DNA of 64,000 nucleotides from NCBI GenBank assembly GCA_000824785.1, contig CCNB01000003.1, positions 1-64,000 of the forward strand, written 5' to 3'. Below the pieces are notes generated by a model. That model ran no database searches, had not been told where the DNA came from, and saw only the letters and a program-made list of their open reading frames with translations. This DNA is from Mesorhizobium plurifarium. GTDB lineage: Bacteria; Pseudomonadota; Alphaproteobacteria; Rhizobiales; Rhizobiaceae. Made by a program: the position numbers and the translations under genes. This document shows, piece by piece, positions 15,364-23,525 of this stretch (its first letter is position 1; every line of letters starts with the position of its first letter).

Positions 15364-16698
15364 ATGTGGGAAAAAATTCTGGACTGGTTCGGCTTCGGCG
15401 CGCATGGACATGACCATAGCGGGCATGACCATGGGGAGCATGGCCACGGACCGCACGGCCACACGCATGGCGTGATCGACGCCACCATCGCCACCACCGA
15501 TCGCGGCATCTGGGCGATCAAGTGGTCGTTCGTGATCCTGGCGATCACCGCCGCCCTGCAGATCGTCGTCGTCATGGCTTCGGGCAGCGTGGCGCTGCTT
15601 GCCGACACCATCCACAATATCGCCGACGCGACCACGGCCATTCCGCTCTGGATCGCTTTCGTGCTGGTGCGGCGAAAGCCGACCCGCACCTTCACCTACG
15701 GTCTCGGCCGGGTCGAGGACCTGGCAGGCATCGTCATTGTGCTCATCATCCTGGCGAGCGCGCTTGTGGCTGGATATGAAGCCATCAACCGCCTGTTCAA
15801 CCCGCAGCCGGTGCAGTTCCTGGGCTGGCTCGCCGCGGCCGGCGTGATCGGCTTCCTCGGCAACGAGGCGGTGGCCGTGTTCCGCATCCGCGTCGGCCGC
15901 CAGATCAACAGCGCGGCCTTGATCGCCGACGGCTATCACGCCCGCACCGACGGGCTCACCAGCCTTGCCGTCGTTGCCGGCGCGCTCGGCGTCTGGCTCG
16001 GCTTGCCGCTGGCCGATCCGATCATCGGCCTCATCATCACCGCCGCTATCTTCGGCATCGTCTGGCAATCGGCGCGCTCGGTGCTGACGCGCATGCTGGA
16101 CGGCGTCGAGCCCGGCCTCGTCGGCGAGATTCATCATGCCGCCGACCATGTCGCCGGGATCGAGAGGGTGGTCGACGCGAAGGCCCGCTGGCTCGGCCAC
16201 AAGCTGCATGTCGACGTGGAAATCGCGGTCAATGATGGGCTGCTGCTCGCCGCCGCGAACAACATCGCCGCATCGCTCAAGGCCGAGCTCTCCGCGCACA
16301 TTCCCGCGCTCGACGTCGCCACGGTGCGCTTTGCCGAGCCACGGACGGAAGGGGGCCACCATCATGCGCCCGATCCGTTCCTGGTCTCCGGCAAACTCGC
16401 CAGCGGGCTGCTCGAGATCGTCGACACGCCGCAGGGCGAGCGCATGCGGCTGCGCCTGTCGCGTCACGCGGAGGGCCTGCGGGCGAACGTCGCCATCGAA
16501 AGGGCGGACGGCGCGGTCGAAAGCCTGCCGCTGTCGCCGGTCGGCGGCGACCATCACTACCTGCAAAGCCTGGTCGCCCCGGCCGAGCCGCACGAGTTCA
16601 GCGCCAGGCTGCAACTGGCTGCGGGTTCCGACAGCGAGGATTTGCCCTTCGCCATGGCCGAGCCTGAAGGCCATCACCATGAGCACGCGAATGGATGA
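15364..16698 (+). CDS. dmeF: Cation diffusion facilitator, DmeF-like Co/Ni exporter
   Basis: 444 residues from the ATG at 15364. The N terminus is His-rich (HGHDHSGHDHGEHGHG), then six membrane helices typical of CDF transporters, with metal-site motifs ALLADTIHNIADA and LIADGYHARTDGL (HxxxD). A cytosolic C-terminal domain follows, longer than usual, with another His cluster (GGHHHAP) and a His-rich end (EGHHHEH). CDF proteins exchange cytosolic divalent metal for protons. The gene is co-transcribed with the upstream repressor. The His-rich tails fit cobalt or nickel export. The roughly 110-residue C-terminal extension is worth noting. Confidence 0.88.
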   Translation: MWEKILDWFGFGAHGHDHSGHDHGEHGHGPHGHTHGVIDATIATTDRGIWAIKWSFVILAITAALQIVVVMASGSVALLADTIHNIADATTAIPLWIAFVLVRRKPTRTFTYGLGRVEDLAGIVIVLIILASALVAGYEAINRLFNPQPVQFLGWLAAAGVIGFLGNEAVAVFRIRVGRQINSAALIADGYHARTDGLTSLAVVAGALGVWLGLPLADPIIGLIITAAIFGIVWQSARSVLTRMLDGVEPGLVGEIHHAADHVAGIERVVDAKARWLGHKLHVDVEIAVNDGLLLAAANNIAASLKAELSAHIPALDVATVRFAEPRTEGGHHHAPDPFLVSGKLASGLLEIVDTPQGERMRLRLSRHAEGLRANVAIERADGAVESLPLSPVGGDHHYLQSLVAPAEPHEFSARLQLAAGSDSEDLPFAMAEPEGHHHEHANG

Positions 16699-16865
16699 TA
16701 CAGGCACTCTTTGAGTACCAGCGCGAAATCTACCTGGCGATAACGCAACACTAAGGGCGCGCGGCGTCGATGTTCGCCTTCCGCCTCGTAGCTGGGCTGT
16801 TTGACGCCAAACGGACCGATGCAGCGTAACGGCCCTTCGGAATCCCGCCGGGACTGCGTCAAAGA

Positions 16866-17765
16866 TCAGCTACCTGTCCTGGTGTGTGTTTGATCGAGCG
16901 CCAGCTTCAGCCCTTTGGCCAAGTTCCCGACATCGTCATTCGCCCAGAAATGCATGAAGAACAGCCGGGGTTCATCGTCGAGCATGTGGTTGTGCACGGC
17001 GGTCACTTCTATCCCGCTTTCCCGCAAAGCTCGTAGCACCGGGTTCACTTCGGATGCGATCAGAACGAAATCGCCGGTGATCGCGGCCTTGCCACCGCCG
17101 GTGGGCTGGAAGTTGATGGCAATCGCGGAACCCATTGCATCAGGCACGTCCATGCCATCGTCTTTGATGGTCTCTGCGCGCGGGATGCTGATCTGATAGA
17201 CACCGCCGTTGACCTTGCCTTTGTGGCCAAGCGTCTTGTCAATGGTTTGCGTGTCGAGATCGATCGCTTTCGAAGCAGCGGCGGCGCTCGCCGGTGCGTC
17301 CGACAGCGGCGTTCCACTTTGCTGCAACGCCGAATGCAGCGCCGTAGCCAACTTTTCCGGATCGCCGTGCGCCAGGACGTGCATGTACATCGTCTCCGGC
17401 TGGGCCCTCTGCAGGTGATTATGGAGAGCCGTGATCTCGATGCCGCTTTCGATCAGTTTCATCATCACCGGGTCGATCTCGGGCAAGGTCAAGACGAGAT
17501 CGCCCATCACCATGGCGTCGTGATCGCCCATGGGCTTGAATGCGAGCCACGAACCGAGCGCCAAGGCTGGTTTGAGTTCCAAGCCGTCGAGAGTGACTTT
17601 CAGGTCCGAACGAGGCAGCCCGACGCGATAGATGCCGCCTGGCACCTCTTGGCCGGGTTTCCCGAGTGCCTGCGCTACCGCCTTCCAGTCGGGTGCGGCA
17701 AGCGAGGGTTGGGCAATTCCAAGGGAGGCTGCCAACGCGAGGCCAGTTATGATTTTTCCACGCAT
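16866..17765 (-). CDS. Secreted protein with two DUF1259 domains (LppY/LpqO-like)
   Basis: 299 residues with a signal peptide (LALAASLGIAQPSLA, cleaved before APDW). Two homologous halves follow. The first has GGIYRVGLPRSDLKV and IESGIEITALHNHL; the second has GGVYQISIPRAETIK and RESGIEVTAVHNHM. Each half ends with a His-containing strand and a (F/M)HVLAHGDP or FMHFWANDD motif. The internal duplication is characteristic of the DUF1259 family, which has no established function. The start follows AGGAG. Single-gene unit. Confidence 0.85.
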   Translation of the reverse strand: MRGKIITGLALAASLGIAQPSLAAPDWKAVAQALGKPGQEVPGGIYRVGLPRSDLKVTLDGLELKPALALGSWLAFKPMGDHDAMVMGDLVLTLPEIDPVMMKLIESGIEITALHNHLQRAQPETMYMHVLAHGDPEKLATALHSALQQSGTPLSDAPASAAAASKAIDLDTQTIDKTLGHKGKVNGGVYQISIPRAETIKDDGMDVPDAMGSAIAINFQPTGGGKAAITGDFVLIASEVNPVLRALRESGIEVTAVHNHMLDDEPRLFFMHFWANDDVGNLAKGLKLALDQTHTRTGS

Positions 17766-17919
17766 GATTTGCTCCTGTGTTCAGCCCAGGCGCCCAAATG
17801 GAAAACGTCTGCCGTTCCGAGATGCCGTCACGCTCGCGCAATTGTGATGCGCTCGGTCATCAGGCCGCCGGCTCGCGTGTTCGTCGCTCTTTTCGGCGCG
17901 AGTGCTGATGCGCAACGCG

Positions 17920-18867
17920 TCACCGCACGCTGATCAGCGCCGTGCCGGCGATGGCCAACAGCGCGCCGGCCCAGGCGGCCGCGGTCGGCCTTTGCCCGCT
18001 GCGCAGCCACACCATCGGCAAGATGATGACCGGCGTCATCGAGGACAGCGTCGAGATGATGCCGACATTGCCTGTGCGCAGCGCGGCCATCAGGCAGGAC
18101 ATGCCGAGGGAGGTGCCGACGAAGGCGGACAGCACGGCGAGCCCGACCGTGCCGAACTGGGCGGCCTCCCGCTTGCCCCTGCCGAACGGCGTCGCGGCAA
18201 GGGCGACGAACAGGATCACGGCGAGGCCCGAGCGCAGCGCCATGGCCGTGAACGGTTCGACGCCAGCAGCCATGGCCGGCCGCGCCAAAAGGGTACCGAT
18301 CGCCTGGCCGAGCGCCGTCGTCACGCCGAGCACGATGCCTGGTCCGAGGCGCCCGGTGAGCGGCGGGCCGGGCACGGTGCTGACCGGCACGGTGGAAGGG
18401 GTGACGACCGGCATCGCCGGCGCCAGGTCGCCGCGCTTGAGGAAGCGCCGCGGCATGCCGATCGCAAGCACGACGCCGGCAAGCACCAGCGCTACGCCCA
18501 GCGCCTGCCAGTGGCTGACGGTTTCGCCGAGCACGAGATAGCCGAGCGCCAGCGCGAAAGGCGAGGTGAGCGAAAAGAGCAGCGCCGTGATGCGCGGGCC
18601 GACCGAATAGATGGTGGCGAAATAGGTCGTGCTGGCGATGCTGATGCCGGCGAAGCTCGATCCGGCGAGCAGCCAGAACTCCCTTGGTCCGATCGTGTGC
18701 CAGCCGCCGATCGCCAGCGACACCGAGCCTGTCATCACGAAGGTCGCGAGCATCTGCCAGCGGGCAAGCTGGAGGAGGGGAACGCGGCCTTTGAGCTCGC
18801 TGAGGAACATGGAACTCAGCGCGCTGCACAAGGCGGCGGTGACGGCGAAGGCTTCGGGGGCGAACAT
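17920..18867 (-). CDS. EamA/DMT family transporter
   Basis: 315 residues with ten hydrophobic segments in two EamA repeats, typical of drug/metabolite transporters that move small metabolites across the inner membrane. A polar linker with alternating Thr/Pro/Val (VVTPSTVPVSTVPGP) separates the halves. The start at ATG 18865-18867 gives a membrane helix near residue 10. Substrate unknown. It lies downstream of the cobalt operon on the same strand but is separated by about 50 bases and may have its own promoter. Confidence 0.85.
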   Translation of the reverse strand: MFAPEAFAVTAALCSALSSMFLSELKGRVPLLQLARWQMLATFVMTGSVSLAIGGWHTIGPREFWLLAGSSFAGISIASTTYFATIYSVGPRITALLFSLTSPFALALGYLVLGETVSHWQALGVALVLAGVVLAIGMPRRFLKRGDLAPAMPVVTPSTVPVSTVPGPPLTGRLGPGIVLGVTTALGQAIGTLLARPAMAAGVEPFTAMALRSGLAVILFVALAATPFGRGKREAAQFGTVGLAVLSAFVGTSLGMSCLMAALRTGNVGIISTLSSMTPVIILPMVWLRSGQRPTAAAWAGALLAIAGTALISVR

Positions 18868-18920
18868 GGCTGGCGACTGCGAATCCGGGAGCCATGCTTA
18901 CGCCAGCACGAGGCCCTCGG

Positions 18921-19547
18921 CTAGGCTGTGCGGGGCCGCGGCCTGCCGAAGATCATCCAACTGGCCGCGATCAGCGCTGCGGTGGTCGCAAGAAGCACCG
19001 CGAGGCTCGGCAGGTGCAAGAACACAGTCCGCCAGCGCGGCTCGATCACCGCGCCGGTGCTGAAGGTCTCGCCGCTGAACTGGCACAGGATCCAGGACGC
19101 GCCGCTGCGCACCATCTCGGCATCGATGTCGGAGATCAACGCCTTCGCCCCATGCGCTGCCGACGGCATCGTCGCCATGTAGGTGAGCAGCGCCTTGGCG
19201 GTGGCGAGATAGGCGTGGCTGCATTCGTTAAACGGGCTCTCCTCATCGCCGAGGCTGCCCGGCATCAGGCCCCAGAGGCAGTAGGTGTATTGCAGGTTGC
19301 CGTGATTGTAGAGCCGCCGGAAGGTCGGATCGGTCACCGTCTGTGCTTGCGCGAGTGCGAGAATGTCGCCGCGATAGCGCGCGATCACCGCCATCTGGCC
19401 ATGGGTGAGGCTGGGGATCTGGATGCCGGGAGGCGGAGGGACGGAAGATCCGCTATGGGCTTGGGCCGGGGCTGCCAGGAGGAGGGCGAAAAGGGTCGCC
19501 AAAAAGAAATTGGCCGCCAGGGCGCGGAACCGTGGCGGCCAACGCAT
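18921..19547 (-). CDS. Predicted membrane-anchored exported protein, unknown function
   Basis: 208 residues. An N-terminal signal sequence (FFLATLFALLLAAPAQAHSG) leads into an exported domain with four Cys and several His/Tyr residues (YNHGNLQYTYCLWGL, ECSHAYLATAKALL). A transmembrane helix near the C terminus (LAVLLATTAALIAASWMIF) anchors it, with a basic cytosolic tail. It begins six bases after the cbtA stop codon, so it belongs to the riboswitch-controlled cobalt operon. I do not recognise the family; a role in cobalt handling is inference from position. Confidence 0.75.
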   Translation of the reverse strand: MRWPPRFRALAANFFLATLFALLLAAPAQAHSGSSVPPPPGIQIPSLTHGQMAVIARYRGDILALAQAQTVTDPTFRRLYNHGNLQYTYCLWGLMPGSLGDEESPFNECSHAYLATAKALLTYMATMPSAAHGAKALISDIDAEMVRSGASWILCQFSGETFSTGAVIEPRWRTVFLHLPSLAVLLATTAALIAASWMIFGRPRPRTA

Positions 19548-19553
19548 CGGATT

Positions 19554-20294
19554 TCAGGCGTAGCGGCGGGCAGGGCTGCGCTGGTCGCGCACCGCGACCA
19601 CGCGTTCGGCAACCGCACCGAAGCCGAGCCCGACGACGGTCCACAGCACGAGCTGGATGCCGAGCGAGGCGACGCGGAACTGCCACAGCACGGTCGCGGA
19701 GAAGGTCTCCGGCACTTCGTTGATGTCGGGCAGCGCCGCCTTCACCAGCGCGAAGACGACGAGGAAAGCCAGGCCCGCGACGATCGAGGCGTTCCAGGCG
19801 CCGAGCCGGTTCCACAGCCGTTGCGCCAGGCCGACCGCCGCCACCATCGCCGCGATCGACACCACGATCATGATGAAGAACAGCTCTGTGCGGTAACCGA
19901 TTGTCTCGGCATTGCCGACAGCCGGTGGGTTCGCCGGGTATTTGAGGCTCGGAACCACGATCACGGCCAGGAAGCCGAGCAGCGCGATCAGCGCCGAGGT
20001 GCCGCGCGGGCCGAGCGAGCCCAGCCGGCCATAGGCATAGGCAAAGACCAGCGAGAACAGCCCGCCAAGGGCGGCGCCATAGACCAGCACGCCGGTCGCC
20101 AGGCCAATGCCGGCCTGCGTGGCGCGGCTGACCATCTCGGGCTCCGGCGCCTCGCCGGTGGCCTGGGCCTGCTGTTCCTCGAAGGCGATCGCCTTATCGA
20201 CCTGCGGCTCGCCATAGACGCGAGCAAAGGCGAATGCCAGAATCCCGGCGACCAGCCCGACAAGCAAGCCGCGCAGCAAGAGTTTTCCGACCAT
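19554..20294 (-). CDS. cbtA: Cobalt transporter subunit CbtA
   Basis: 246 residues with five or six predicted membrane helices. It starts LLLRGLLVGLVAGILAFAFA and continues VYGEPQVDKAIAFEEQ, a pattern I recognise from CbtA proteins. CbtA with CbtB is a predicted cobalt uptake system found under B12 riboswitch control in many Alphaproteobacteria. It follows cbtB by 46 bases, with a hairpin between them. The assignment is supported by the adjacent cbtB and the riboswitch. Confidence 0.9.
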   Translation of the reverse strand: MVGKLLLRGLLVGLVAGILAFAFARVYGEPQVDKAIAFEEQQAQATGEAPEPEMVSRATQAGIGLATGVLVYGAALGGLFSLVFAYAYGRLGSLGPRGTSALIALLGFLAVIVVPSLKYPANPPAVGNAETIGYRTELFFIMIVVSIAAMVAAVGLAQRLWNRLGAWNASIVAGLAFLVVFALVKAALPDINEVPETFSATVLWQFRVASLGIQLVLWTVVGLGFGAVAERVVAVRDQRSPARRYA

Positions 20295-20318
20295 GTTCAG
20301 AACCCTTTGTCGAAAGCG

Positions 20319-20337
20319 GGTTCAGCGATGCTGAACC
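20319..20337 (-). promoter_or_regulatory. Intercistronic hairpin between cbtB and cbtA
   Basis: GGTTCAGC and GCTGAACC around a 3-base loop make a strong 8-bp stem, extendable past a one-base bulge by AGCG/CGCT. It could set the relative amounts of the two proteins. There is no T tract, so it is not a standard terminator. Confidence 0.45.
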
Positions 20338-20340
20338 GCT

Positions 20341-20550
20341 TTAGTGGCAGGGGAAGCCGAGCAGGTGGCGGCCGTCATGCACGAATTCGTGCACCGCCGT
20401 GCCACGGATCAGCGAGGTCGCGCCTTCTTCCGCGCCGACGAAATAGAGCATCAGCATCAGCATCAGGCCGGCGAAGATGGCCCAAGGCAGAAGCTCGCGG
20501 ACCGGAATCGCAACCGGACCGTAGCTGGGGGCGAAAGTGGTGTCGGACAT
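20341..20550 (-). CDS. cbtB: Cobalt transporter subunit CbtB
   Basis: 69 residues with one transmembrane helix (LLPWAIFAGLMLMLMLYFVG) and the CbtB C-terminal motif AVHEFVHDGRHLLGFPCH, whose His residues probably bind the metal. The start is the ATG at 20548-20550 after AGGGAGG. It is the first gene after a cobalamin riboswitch. A longer frame upstream would run through the riboswitch and is not credible. Confidence 0.92.
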   Translation of the reverse strand: MSDTTFAPSYGPVAIPVRELLPWAIFAGLMLMLMLYFVGAEEGATSLIRGTAVHEFVHDGRHLLGFPCH

Positions 20551-20596
20551 ATTTGACCTCCCTTGGGATACTGCGTCCCGTTGATCGAACAATGCT

Positions 20597-20710
20597 GCGG
20601 AATAAGGCCTGACTTTCGGCTTGTGCCGATCACAGTGGCGCGACCGTGCCGGACTCGCACCGGCTTCCAATCCCGTATAGCGCTAAAACACTTGTCAGCA
20701 CTTCGTTCGC
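20597..20710 (-). promoter_or_regulatory. Cobalamin (B12) riboswitch
   Basis: Read on the minus strand, the conserved core GAAGCCGGTGCGAGTCCGGC is followed at once by ACGGTCGCGCCACTGTGAT, the hallmark of B12 riboswitches, and then by a stem ending AGTCAGGCC. It lies in the leader of cbtB, so high cobalamin should switch the cobalt uptake operon off. Boundaries are approximate. Confidence 0.93.
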
Positions 20711-20780
20711 CTGTCAACGACATGTAATGGCCAACGCGGCCTCGCGCGGCTGAAATTTCACTGGACCACGGAGTTTTGGG

Positions 20781-21356
20781 ATGTTCGCCCGCCTGACGAT
20801 GATCGCAAGCGGCGCGGCGCAGAGCACGCGCAAGGGCTGCTTTCCGAAGGACGAGGCGCCGGAGCCGAGCGCTCTCAAGCGCGCCGGCGCGATCGCTTCG
20901 TCGCTGCGCCGGGCCGACCGCGTCTGGACGAGTCCGGCGCTTGCGGCGCGCGGAACGGCCGAAGCGCTCGGCCTGGACGCGACGGTCGAGCCGCTGCTTG
21001 CCGAGCAGGATTTCGGGCGCTGGGCCGGCAAAGGTTTCGAGGAGGTGCAGGCCGAGGATCCGGAAGGCATGGCGGCCTGGCTTTCCGATCCGGACGCCGC
21101 GCCCCATGGCGGCGAGTCGCTTGCCGCGGTCGCCTTGCGTGGCGCGGCGCTGATGGAGCGCCTGGCCGGCGAGGGCGGCCACACCATCGCGCTCACCCAT
21201 GCCGTGCCGATCCGCGCCGCCATCGTGCATGTGCTGGGCGCGCCGCTCTCCGCCGTCTGGAAGATCGACATCGAGCCGCTGTCACACACCGAATTCCGCA
21301 GCGACGGGCGCCGCTGGGTGCTGCATGCGAGCGGCGTGGTCGCCGCCGCGAGATAG
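20781..21356 (+). CDS. Histidine phosphatase family protein with a degenerate active site
   Basis: 191 residues with the fold-level features of the phosphoglycerate-mutase/CobC superfamily: RADRVWTSPALAARGTAEAL, EQDFGRWAGKGFEEV and GGHTIALTHAVPIRAA with the second His. The N-terminal RHG box that carries the catalytic His is missing; the equivalent stretch reads TMIASGAAQSTRKG, with no His. It is divergent from the riboswitch operon. Related proteins beside cbtAB suggest a cobalamin-pathway link, but this copy may be a non-catalytic or regulatory protein. An RBS is not obvious. Confidence 0.75.
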   Translation: MFARLTMIASGAAQSTRKGCFPKDEAPEPSALKRAGAIASSLRRADRVWTSPALAARGTAEALGLDATVEPLLAEQDFGRWAGKGFEEVQAEDPEGMAAWLSDPDAAPHGGESLAAVALRGAALMERLAGEGGHTIALTHAVPIRAAIVHVLGAPLSAVWKIDIEPLSHTEFRSDGRRWVLHASGVVAAAR

Positions 21357-21501
21357 CGCTGGAAAAGCACTTGGCTGGCGACGAGCGGTCGCCGGCGAAG
21401 GCGAAGTCCGCCGTTTCAGCGATCGCTAACGGAACGGAAACGCCTCGCTGCTAGGGTGCGGCCCGTGGCGAGGAGAGCCTCGCCCGAGGAGTCCGTCGCC
21501 T

Positions 21502-21774
21502 ATGGCCGAATATCCCGAGACCGAGCGCCGCCTTCATGTGCGCGAATTCGTGCTCAAGGAAGCCACGATCATTGCCAATGGCGTCAGGATCGGCTGTTCG
21601 GTCAGAAATCAGCACGAGCAGGGCGCGGAATTGCGCGTGGCCGCCGGTATGGACATCCCGGAACGCTTTCTGCTCGAGGTTCCGGCCGACGACATGGCCT
21701 ATCGCGCTTTGGTGCGGTGGCGGCGCAACGACCGCGTCGGCGTGGCGCTCTACAGCAACGCGCCGAAGGACTGA
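21502..21774 (+). CDS. PilZ-domain protein
   Basis: 90 residues, a stand-alone PilZ-like domain: ERRLHVREFVLKEATIIAN carries the basic N-terminal motif, followed by beta strands and LVRWRRNDRVGVAL, the typical closing strand. PilZ domains bind cyclic di-GMP through the RxxxR and (D/N)xSxxG motifs. The first is partly present, but the second reads CSVRNQHEQGAEL, so nucleotide binding is uncertain. It would be a cytosolic c-di-GMP effector; the GGDEF-EAL protein at 51.5 kb is the only c-di-GMP enzyme in the window. Confidence 0.75.
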   Translation: MAEYPETERRLHVREFVLKEATIIANGVRIGCSVRNQHEQGAELRVAAGMDIPERFLLEVPADDMAYRALVRWRRNDRVGVALYSNAPKD

Positions 21775-21876
21775 CGCGCAGGCATCTCACCGATCCGTCA
21801 CTTGATCCTGTCTGTTGCAGGCCAACACCATGATCCGGTTCTGAAGCAGCGGCGCCGCTCGCCGCCCTTCGCAGGA

Positions 21877-22398
21877 TCAGCAACAGCGGCTCGCCCCGCA
21901 GCATGGCTGGCTTGCCGCCTTCTGTTCCGTCAGCCAGCGGTCGCGCGGCTTGCAGCTTGCCGGTCGTGGCGTCAGCTCGACCTCGATGACACCGCCAACG
22001 ACGCTTGGCTGAGCCGCCCGGTGCAACTCCATGGGGCGGACGCCGTCACTGACCTCAAACGTCAGCTTCGCCGCTTGATCGAGAGCGACGTGGTCCGAAA
22101 CCTTGCGGATGATCGCGGCGAACTTGCCGGCTGGCATATGGACCGGGCCGCCTTCGTCCACGTCCCATAGCTGGACGAATATCTCCGACCATGATTCCGG
22201 ATTCGCTTCGCAATCCAGCGCCGCGAACTGTCCCGCCTTCACCTCGGTGACATGGTAGCCCGGCTTCACCGCCCGTCCGCCGTAGCGGAACACCAATGGC
22301 TTGTCCTTGCAATCGGCCAGCGCCGCCATGAGATCGCCGATGGTCAGGTCGGAGGGGTCGACCGGGGTGACGTTTTTCCGGTTGTCAGAAGATAGCAT
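21877..22398 (-). CDS. DUF6428 family protein of arsenic clusters
   Basis: 173 residues. The N terminus DLTIGDLMAALADCKDKPLV and GGRAVKPGYHVTEVKAGQF match small proteins found next to arsR in rhizobia (DUF6428, from memory). The C terminus is Cys-rich (SQPCCGASRCC), which could bind arsenite or another thiophilic metal. It is divergent from arsR and shares a 42-base intergenic region containing an operator. GAGGAA precedes the ATG. Function unproven. Confidence 0.75.
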   Translation of the reverse strand: MLSSDNRKNVTPVDPSDLTIGDLMAALADCKDKPLVFRYGGRAVKPGYHVTEVKAGQFAALDCEANPESWSEIFVQLWDVDEGGPVHMPAGKFAAIIRKVSDHVALDQAAKLTFEVSDGVRPMELHRAAQPSVVGGVIEVELTPRPASCKPRDRWLTEQKAASQPCCGASRCC

Positions 22399-22413
22399 GT
22401 CGGCTATTCCTCA

Positions 22414-22439
22414 TTTCAATATTTCAAGGATTATTGAAA
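22414..22439. promoter_or_regulatory. Putative ArsR operator
   Basis: TTTCAATA at 22414-22421 and TATTGAAA at 22432-22439 are perfect inverted repeats with a 10-base spacer, in the 42-base gap between the divergent DUF6428 and arsR genes. The right arm ends one base before the arsR start codon. Size and position fit a dimeric ArsR repressor that controls both directions. Confidence 0.7.
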
Positions 22440-22440
22440 C

Positions 22441-22791
22441 GTGGATGAACGTCAAGCCTTGATCGCCTTTGGCGCGCTGTCGCAGGAAACACGCCTGCGC
22501 CTATTGCGCCTGTTGGTCGTCGCCGGACCGGAAGGCATTTCCGCCGGTTCCCTCGCCGAACAAGTCGAGGTCTCGCCCTCCAATGTCAGCTTCCATCTCA
22601 AGGAATTGGAACGGTCTGGCCTCGTGACCGCGAGGCGCGATGCCCGCTCGATCGTCTACAGTGCCGAGTACGATGCGCTGTCCGGGCTGATCCGCTTCCT
22701 GATGGAGGATTGCTGCTCGGGTCGCCCGGAAATCTGCGCGCCGGCGCTTGCGGCGTCTTGCTGCCGGCCGGGCGAGAGGGCGCGGCAGTGA
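22441..22791 (+). CDS. arsR: ArsR-type arsenical repressor
   Basis: 116 residues from the GTG at 22441. The winged-helix core contains SAGSLAEQVEVSPSNVSFHL and KELERSGLVTARRDARSIVY. Cys residues are concentrated at the C terminus (DCCSGRPEIC, then ASCCRPGE), a position used for As(III) sensing in some ArsR subgroups. It is the first gene of the arsR-aqpS-arsC-transporter operon and lies directly beside its putative operator. Confidence 0.9.
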   Translation: MDERQALIAFGALSQETRLRLLRLLVVAGPEGISAGSLAEQVEVSPSNVSFHLKELERSGLVTARRDARSIVYSAEYDALSGLIRFLMEDCCSGRPEICAPALAASCCRPGERARQ

Positions 22792-22826
22792 TCGGTGCGC
22801 CCCGCTGCCCAACGCAAGGCTGATCG

Positions 22827-23525
22827 ATGAACATTTTTGATCTTCCGCGCCGGTTCGCGGCTGAAGCCTTGGGCACCGGTCTGCTGGTGGCGACGGTCGT
22901 CGGTTCCGGCATCATGGCCGAGACGCTGACGCATGACACAGCGCTGGCGCTGCTTGGCAACACGCTTGCGACCGGCGCCATGCTGGTGGTGTTGATCACC
23001 GTCCTTGGCCCGATCTCCGGCGCGCATTTCAATCCGGCCGTTTCGCTGGTGTTCCGCCTCAACCGGTCGCTGCCAGCCCGCGATCTCGTTGCCTATCTCG
23101 TCGCGCAGGTCGCCGGCGGCATTGCCGGCACGATGGCGGCGCACCTCATGTTCGCCCTGCCGATGCTGGAGGTCGCAACCAAGCTGCGTGCCGGACCGGC
23201 GCAGTGGTTCTCGGAAGTGGTCGCGACATTCGGCCTTGTCGCCGTTATTCTCGCCGGCCTCCGTTTCGAGCGACGGGCCGTGCCGTGGCTGGTCGGGCTC
23301 TATATCACGGCGGCCTATTGGTTCACGGCGTCCACGTCTTTCGCCAATCCCGCCGTCGCCGTGGCGCGCTCGCTCACCAACACCTTCTCCGGCATCAGGC
23401 CGGTCGATCTGCCAGGCTTCATTGCCGCCGAGCTGGCCGGCGCCTTGATCGCGCTGGCACTGATGGGCTGGCTGCTCAAGCCCGAAACCGTTCAGCAACA
23501 CCAGCTACTGAAAGCAGAGCCATGA
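22827..23525 (+). CDS. aqpS: Aquaglyceroporin AqpS
   Basis: 232 residues, six-helix MIP channel with both pore loops: GAHFNPAVS and a second loop FANPAVAVARS. In Sinorhizobium meliloti AqpS replaces ArsB: arsenate is reduced by ArsC and the arsenite leaves through the channel. The gene order arsR-aqpS-arsC here is the same. It ends with a four-base ATGA overlap with arsC. Confidence 0.92.
   Translation: MNIFDLPRRFAAEALGTGLLVATVVGSGIMAETLTHDTALALLGNTLATGAMLVVLITVLGPISGAHFNPAVSLVFRLNRSLPARDLVAYLVAQVAGGIAGTMAAHLMFALPMLEVATKLRAGPAQWFSEVVATFGLVAVILAGLRFERRAVPWLVGLYITAAYWFTASTSFANPAVAVARSLTNTFSGIRPVDLPGFIAAELAGALIALALMGWLLKPETVQQHQLLKAEP

Noticed and set aside
15073..16707. 544-codon minus-strand frame opposite dmeR-dmeF
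   Set aside because: Antisense shadow of two well-supported genes; composition dominated by Arg, Asp, Gly and His.
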